Position numbers and translations under genes: made by a program. The notes under the pieces were generated by a model. It was not told the DNA's origin. It saw nothing but the letters and a program-made list of their open reading frames with translations, and searched no databases. 10,235 bases of DNA from Acholeplasmataceae bacterium (GTDB lineage Bacteria; Bacillota_I; Bacilli_A; Acholeplasmatales; Acholeplasmataceae), in NCBI GenBank assembly GCA_023230825.1, contig JALNWO010000052.1, forward strand, positions 1 to 10,235. Direction: 5' to 3'. Every line of letters starts with the position of its first letter. The first letter of the stretch is position 1. Of this stretch, positions 7,035 to 10,235 are shown in pieces.

Positions 7035-7616
7035 TTACTCCCCATCATCCGCTTCTTCCATAAAAGTAAATGCAGGGATGGCATTGGGAATTTCATCAAA
7101 CAGTTTGGTGGTATATAAAATCCCGTTTAGATGATCGTATTCATGTTGGAAAACAATCCCTACATACCCTGTCAAATCTAAGGTAATAGGAACCAGTTCA
7201 TCTTTTTCAACATCATAATGTAGGGCTTCGATTGTAACGCTATGATAACGAGGAGTTAACCCTGATGTTTCCCGGTCAACACTTAGACAACCTTCACCAC
7301 CTGGTAAGTAAATTAATGATTGACTTTTCTTTGTGATTTCAGGATTCACAAGGGCATAAGAATATAGCGTTCCATCAAAATCATTGACATGAACAGCGAA
7401 CATTCGCTTGGATACATTGACTTGAGGAGCAGCAATACCAACTGCAGGTCTCAGTCCATACGTTTCTACCATCTCGTTATCCTGTGAGTTTTTTACGAAT
7501 TGTAATAAATCAGTTAACAACTTTTTATCAGCTGCTGATAAAGGAAGTCTAACAGGCTTCGCAACTGTTTCTAATGTTTGATGGCCTTCGCGAATAATAT
7601 TTTTCATTAAAATCAT
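7035..7616 (-). CDS. def: Peptide deformylase
   Basis: Removes the formyl group from N-terminal formylmethionine of nascent proteins; a cytosolic metalloenzyme, normally with Fe2+. The 193-residue protein is type II, as in Gram-positive bacteria. The three motifs are visible: VGIAAPQ (59-65), EGCLSV with metal ligand Cys110, and QHEYDHLNG with ligands His158 and His162 and catalytic Glu159. The ATG at 7616 gives the family-typical start MILMKNIIREG and has GAGGTG six nt upstream; a further upstream ATG at 7634 lies next to the -10 box and is unlikely. The gene is convergent with the TIM-barrel gene: their stop codons touch (TAA then TTA) with no spacer or terminator. Confidence 0.97.
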   Translation of the reverse strand: MILMKNIIREGHQTLETVAKPVRLPLSAADKKLLTDLLQFVKNSQDNEMVETYGLRPAVGIAAPQVNVSKRMFAVHVNDFDGTLYSYALVNPEITKKSQSLIYLPGGEGCLSVDRETSGLTPRYHSVTIEALHYDVEKDELVPITLDLTGYVGIVFQHEYDHLNGILYTTKLFDEIPNAIPAFTFMEEADDGE

Positions 7617-7635
7617 AGGTAACACCTCATCCATA

Positions 7636-7644
7636 ATTATAACA
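7636..7644 (-). promoter_or_regulatory. def: Extended -10 promoter of def
   Basis: On the minus strand TGTTATAAT carries a perfect TATAAT with a TG extension one base upstream. No good -35 is present at 16-18 bp; that stretch is T-rich. Transcription should begin near 7629, about 13 nt before the chosen ATG, with GAGGTG just inside the transcript. A promoter for the divergent ylbF-like gene could not be assigned in the same gap. Confidence 0.7.
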
Positions 7645-7682
7645 CGCTTTAAATAAAAAAAAGCGAGAAAGAGTGATTAATG

Positions 7683-8084
7683 ATGACTGAAATCATCATG
7701 AAAGCATACGATGTTCTTGAAGAGATTTTACAAGACGATAAAATTCATCAACTCAAAGTGCTCGATAAAGAAATTGAAAGTAAATATCATGCAGACCTTA
7801 AAGCTTTTGAGCAAATGAAACAAATCTACAATCAAGTTTTAAATGAGGGTGGTGCGTATCATCCTGATTATGCAGCAACTCTTAAAACATTTAGTGAAAT
7901 GAAAAAAGCGTTGTATGAAAAAGAAGAAGTTGCCCGTTATTTACAAATTGAACGAAAGTTAGAACAAGAACTAAATGCATTTTTAAATGACATTGCCCAA
8001 ATTGTTTCTCATTATATACCTAGACCAAATCCTTTCGGACTATTTAAAAAAGGAGGAAACCATCATGCACACGAATCGCATTAG
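7683..8084 (+). CDS. YlbF/YmcA-family protein without cysteines
   Basis: A 133-residue, mainly helical protein of the Com_YlbF family. In Bacillus subtilis YlbF forms a complex with YmcA and YaaT that directs RNase Y-dependent mRNA maturation and binds Fe-S clusters through cysteines. Here the helical core is visible (residues 1-55, then HPDYAATLKTFSEMKKAL near 60-77 and a second long helix to about 110), but the protein contains no cysteine. It ends in a Pro/Gly segment and a His-rich tail (HHAHESH). The ATG at 7683 follows GAAAGAGTGA with better spacing than the adjacent ATG at 7680. The last 20 bases overlap ylbG, whose Shine-Dalgarno is inside this gene. Family assignment is supported by the ylbG neighbour; YmcA-like identity is possible. 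Confidence 0.82.
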   Translation: MTEIIMKAYDVLEEILQDDKIHQLKVLDKEIESKYHADLKAFEQMKQIYNQVLNEGGAYHPDYAATLKTFSEMKKALYEKEEVARYLQIERKLEQELNAFLNDIAQIVSHYIPRPNPFGLFKKGGNHHAHESH

Positions 8085-8292
8085 TTACGTTGCCGTTTAT
8101 CAGGGCAAACACACATTAAGTAAACTTAAAAAACTTCCTGTGGATATCGCCTATATTTCAAGCAAACAAAATTACGCTGTGCTTTACTTTGATAAAAACA
8201 ATGAAAATATGATTACCAAACAAATGAAAAACACCAAAGGTTTAAAGCATTTTGGGCCTTCCCAAACGTATGATGAAAACCTTAATTTTTAA
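8065..8292 (+). CDS. ylbG: YlbG-family protein (DUF2129)
   Basis: A small cytosolic protein of 75 residues from a Firmicutes family of unknown biochemical role that commonly lies directly after ylbF. The sequence fits: ISYVAVYQGKHTLSKLKKLPVDIAYISSKQNYAVLYF forms the conserved core, followed by a MITKQMKNTKGLKHFGPSQ segment. It is shorter than the B. subtilis protein of about 90 residues. The ATG at 8065 has an ideal AGGAGG (8051-8056) 8 nt upstream, inside the preceding gene; the same frame is open further upstream but is not conserved-looking. Overlap and order suggest cotranslation with the YlbF-like protein. Confidence 0.85.
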   Translation: MHTNRISYVAVYQGKHTLSKLKKLPVDIAYISSKQNYAVLYFDKNNENMITKQMKNTKGLKHFGPSQTYDENLNF

Positions 8293-8309
8293 CTGTTAAG
8301 GAAAAAGAC

Positions 8310-8337
8310 TTGACAGATGTAAAAAAAAGACTATAAT
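8310..8337 (+). promoter_or_regulatory. Consensus sigma-A promoter of the rpsP operon
   Basis: Perfect TTGACA (8310-8315) and perfect TATAAT (8332-8337) are separated by 16 bp. Transcription should start near 8344, giving a short leader of about 28 nt to the rpsP ATG. There is no terminator between ylbG and this promoter, so some read-through from ylbFG is possible. Confidence 0.94.
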
Positions 8338-8371
8338 AGACATGTAAACATTAAGAAAGAGAGTGAAATAC

Positions 8372-8614
8372 ATGGCAGTAAGATTAAGATTACAACGATT
8401 TGGCAGCAAAAAGAAACCATTTTATCGCGTTGTCGCGAGTGATTCAAAAAGAGCTAGAGACGGTAAGTTTTTAGAAATTTTAGGAACCTATGATCCGCTT
8501 ATCGGTAAAGTATCTATCGATGCAGATAAAATGCAAAAATGGTTAGACCAAGGGGCACAACCCACAGACACTGTAAAAAGCTTATTTAAAAAATACAACG
8601 TCGCAAATAAATAA
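8372..8614 (+). CDS. rpsP: 30S ribosomal protein S16
   Basis: Small-subunit protein that stabilises 16S rRNA folding in the body of the 30S particle. The 80-residue product is close to the usual length and begins [21 protein letters not shown], followed by ADS-like [20 protein letters not shown], the family signature. The ATG at 8372 follows GAGAGTGA (8359-8366); an in-frame GTG at 8363 sits within that Shine-Dalgarno and is not used. First gene of rpsP-khpA-rimM-trmD. In Bacillus the cluster normally follows ffh; here it follows ylbG. Confidence 0.98.
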   Translation: MAVRLRLQRFGSKKKPFYRVVASDSKRARDGKFLEILGTYDPLIGKVSIDADKMQKWLDQGAQPTDTVKSLFKKYNVANK

Positions 8615-8630
8615 TTAAGGGGGATGAATC

Positions 8631-8879
8631 ATGGCCGTAGATTTTGAAAAACTAATTAGAAATATCGTCCAGCCATTAGTCGTTTACCCTGATGATATTT
8701 TAGTTAAAACAATATCATCCGATGATGACAATATAACCATTCAACTACTAGTTAACGAACAGGACTTAGGTCGTGTCATCGGTAAAGGTGGTAAGATTGC
8801 CAATGCAATGAGAACCATTGTTTATGCAGGCGCCACCAAAGAAAATAAACGCGTACATATCGAAATAGATTCTTTTTAA
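8631..8879 (+). CDS. khpA: KH-domain RNA-binding protein KhpA (YlqC)
   Basis: A small RNA-binding protein of 82 residues that in other Firmicutes partners with KhpB and affects cell division and RNA metabolism. The single KH domain has the GxxG loop as GKGG (residues 51-54) in LGRVIGKGGKIANAMRTIV. A strong GGGGGAT Shine-Dalgarno precedes the ATG, 16 nt after the rpsP stop. It sits between rpsP and rimM as in Bacillus, but the ylqD gene found between khpA and rimM there is missing. Confidence 0.95.
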   Translation: MAVDFEKLIRNIVQPLVVYPDDILVKTISSDDDNITIQLLVNEQDLGRVIGKGGKIANAMRTIVYAGATKENKRVHIEIDSF

Positions 8880-8891
8880 GGATGATTGGTT

Positions 8892-9380
8892 ATGTATCAA
8901 ATTGGACAGATTACAAGTACACACGGAATAAAAGGCGAGGTTAAAATTTATAATCTGAGTGATTTTAACCGCTTTTTAGTCGGCAAAACGATTTATCTTT
9001 TAAAAAACGATGAAAAAATCGCTTTTGAGATTGAAAGTGTTCGTGCGCATAAAAACCAATTAATCGTTAAATTTGTTGGTTTTAACAATATTAACGATAT
9101 TTTAAAATATAAAGGGTTTTATGTTTATTCCGATGAAGATGTATCAGAAGAACTAGGACCTGATGATTTTCATTATCAAGATATTATAGGTAAAGCTGTC
9201 ATTTTAAAAGATGGAACCGCTGTTGGTATCGCATCCAGCCTCATTGAAGTTCCACAGGGGCACGTATTAGAAGTTCATAAACACGATGGTAAAAAAGTTT
9301 TAATTCCGTTTCGTAAAGTGTTCGTAGATACAATCGATCAAGAAAAAATTGTCATTACCCCAATCGAGGGCATGTTATGA
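8892..9380 (+). CDS. rimM: 16S rRNA processing protein RimM
   Basis: Assembly factor for the 30S head, acting near S19. The 162-residue protein has the two expected parts: an N-terminal RimM beta-barrel starting IGQITSTHGIKGEVKI, and a C-terminal PRC barrel from about residue 93 (DFHYQDIIGKAVILKDG through VLIPFRKVFV). The ATG at 8892 is preferred, with AAGGATGA (8878-8885) upstream overlapping the khpA stop; a TTG at 8886 is in frame but abuts that site. The TGA overlaps the trmD start as ATGA. Confidence 0.95.
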   Translation: MYQIGQITSTHGIKGEVKIYNLSDFNRFLVGKTIYLLKNDEKIAFEIESVRAHKNQLIVKFVGFNNINDILKYKGFYVYSDEDVSEELGPDDFHYQDIIGKAVILKDGTAVGIASSLIEVPQGHVLEVHKHDGKKVLIPFRKVFVDTIDQEKIVITPIEGML

Positions 9381-10099
9381 AAATTGATATTATTACGATT
9401 TTTCCTGATTTTTTCACCCCATTTATTGAAACGTCGATTGTCAAAAGAGCAACTAATCAAGGGATTGTAACGATTAAAACCCACCAATTACGTGATTTTT
9501 CGAAACGAAAACATCAATACGTAGACGACACTCCATATGGGGGTGGGCGGGGTATGTTACTACAGTTCCCCCCACTATACGAAGCAATTAAAGCGCTCAA
9601 AACAGAAAACAGTATGGTGATCTTACTAAGTCCTCAAGGTCAAAAATACGAACAAGTAACTGCAAAACAACTCGCTTTATCAAATCATCTGATTTTGATT
9701 TGTGGTCATTATGAAGGCGTGGATGCTCGTATTGAAGATTATATTGATTTAGAACTATCGATTGGTGATTATATTTTAACAGGCGGAGAAATTCCCGCGA
9801 TGATTGTTGCAGACTCTGTCATTCGTTTACTTCCTGGGTCCATCCAAGAAGAATCACAAGAAACCGATAGTCTTCAACAAGGTTGGTTAAAATACCCACA
9901 GTATACAAAACCAGAAAGTTATTTAGGACACGATGTCCCCGAAATTCTTCGTTCTGGGCATCATCAAAACATCGAAGACTGGCGTCAATATCAAAGTATT
10001 AAACGAACGTATCAAAAACGACCAGACTTACTTAAAAAAATAAAACTAACCGCAAAAGAAGCGGAAATATTAGAAGAAATTAAAAAGATTGGAAAATAG
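9377..10099 (+). CDS. trmD: tRNA (guanine-37-N1)-methyltransferase TrmD
   Basis: Methylates G37 in tRNAs that have G36, using SAM bound in a deep trefoil knot, and so prevents +1 frameshifting. The 240-residue protein has normal length. Visible motifs are DDTPYGGGRGM (50-60), LLSPQGQKY (83-91), LICGHYEGVDARI (107-119) and SIGDYILTGGEIP (128-140), with the catalytic Asp164 in the linker TDSLQQG and then WLKYPQYTKP. GAGGG (9366-9370) lies 7 nt before the ATG, inside rimM. Last gene of the rpsP transcript before the separate rplS promoter, with no terminator between them. Confidence 0.98.
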   Translation: MKIDIITIFPDFFTPFIETSIVKRATNQGIVTIKTHQLRDFSKRKHQYVDDTPYGGGRGMLLQFPPLYEAIKALKTENSMVILLSPQGQKYEQVTAKQLALSNHLILICGHYEGVDARIEDYIDLELSIGDYILTGGEIPAMIVADSVIRLLPGSIQEESQETDSLQQGWLKYPQYTKPESYLGHDVPEILRSGHHQNIEDWRQYQSIKRTYQKRPDLLKKIKLTAKEAEILEEIKKIGK

Positions 10100-10128
10100 T
10101 TGAAAGTTCACCTGAACTTTGTTATAAT
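10100..10128 (+). promoter_or_regulatory. rplS promoter with inverted repeat in the spacer
   Basis: TTGAAA (10100-10105) and TATAAT (10123-10128) are separated by 17 bp, and a TG precedes the -10 (TGTTATAAT, extended -10). A perfect 7-bp inverted repeat, AAAGTTC-ACCT-GAACTTT (10103-10120), fills the spacer and overlaps the -35. Transcription should start near 10135. The -35 begins at the base after the trmD stop codon. Confidence 0.85.
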
Positions 10129-10134
10129 AAAAAA

Positions 10135-10203
10135 GCCGAATTAAGCACAATGGTCCGCTGTTGCAAGAAACATGAACATTGGAAGAAAGAGAGTGAGACA
10201 AAC
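10135..10203 (+). promoter_or_regulatory. rplS mRNA leader, L19-leader type
   Basis: About 69 nt precede the rplS ATG. CAATGGTC (10148-10155) can pair with GAACATTG (10174-10181) with one mismatch, enclosing CGCTGTTGC; GGTCCGCTG and the following AACATT resemble the L19 leader family known between trmD and rplS in low-GC Gram-positives. The family match is recalled, not searched. The Shine-Dalgarno AAGAAAGAGAGTGA (10183-10196) directly follows the stem. Confidence 0.65.
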
Positions 10204-10235
10204 ATGGCTAGACTAAAAGGGCAAGAATTAATTTC
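10204..10235 (+). CDS. rplS: 50S ribosomal protein L19, N-terminal fragment
   Basis: Only the first ten codons and two bases are in the window (MARLKGQELI). The position directly after trmD, the preceding L19-type leader and the GQ-LI pattern near the N-terminus all fit rplS, the protein at the 30S-50S interface. The gene is cut by the window edge, so nothing else can be checked. Confidence 0.82.
   Translation, partial: MARLKGQELI

Noticed and set aside
7645..7665. CGCTTT/AAAGCG inverted repeat as a terminator
   Set aside because: Only 6 bp with a 9-nt A-rich loop, no T-run outside the stem on either strand, and it sits upstream of the def -10 between two divergent genes.

Overview
The window is low-GC DNA from a Firmicutes/Mollicutes-type bacterium that uses the standard bacterial code: several genes end in TGA (for example the genes ending at 1281, 5431, 6129 and 9380) and tryptophan is always TGG, so this is not a Mycoplasma- or Spiroplasma-type code. 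The gene set (zinc-less S4, rhodanese-less ThiI, YlbF-YlbG pair, rpsP-khpA-rimM-trmD-rplS cluster) fits an Acholeplasma- or Izemoplasma-like lineage or another deep-branching low-GC group. The placement is an inference from gene content, not a phylogeny.

Layout. (1) 1-2842, plus strand: a tight glycolytic operon, pgk, an XRE-cupin regulator, an HPr-like protein, then tpiA, with overlaps of 4 and 1 nt and one 15-nt gap. (2) 2865-2897: a bidirectional terminator shared with convergent rpsD. (3) 2896-4123, minus strand: rpsD with a consensus promoter and a roughly 155-nt structured leader, preceded by a GAF-type free methionine-R-sulfoxide reductase. (4) 4128-4174: a compact, nearly symmetric divergent promoter. 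(5) 4178-7034, plus strand: thiI, a SpoU/TrmH-family RNA methyltransferase and an uncharacterised xylose-isomerase-like TIM-barrel protein, all joined by ATGA overlaps. (6) 7035-7616, minus strand: peptide deformylase, whose stop codon abuts the stop of the barrel gene. (7) 7683-8292, plus strand: ylbF-like and ylbG, overlapping by 20 nt. (8) 8310-10235, plus strand: a consensus promoter driving rpsP-khpA-rimM-trmD, then a separate promoter and L19-type leader before the truncated start of rplS.

Most genes are housekeeping: lower glycolysis, ribosomal proteins, 30S maturation, tRNA thiolation and methylation, N-terminal deformylation. The parts worth a second look are regulatory. The HPr-like protein between pgk and tpiA keeps the phospho-accepting His and the regulatory Ser but has lost the Arg-Pro of the HARPA active site, and it sits beside a cupin-sensor regulator. 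The rpsD leader has two mutually exclusive pairings, one of which covers the Shine-Dalgarno. The YlbF homologue has no cysteines and ends in a His-rich tail that overlaps ylbG. No mobile element, CRISPR array, tRNA or rRNA gene was seen, and no gene-free stretch exceeds about 180 bases.
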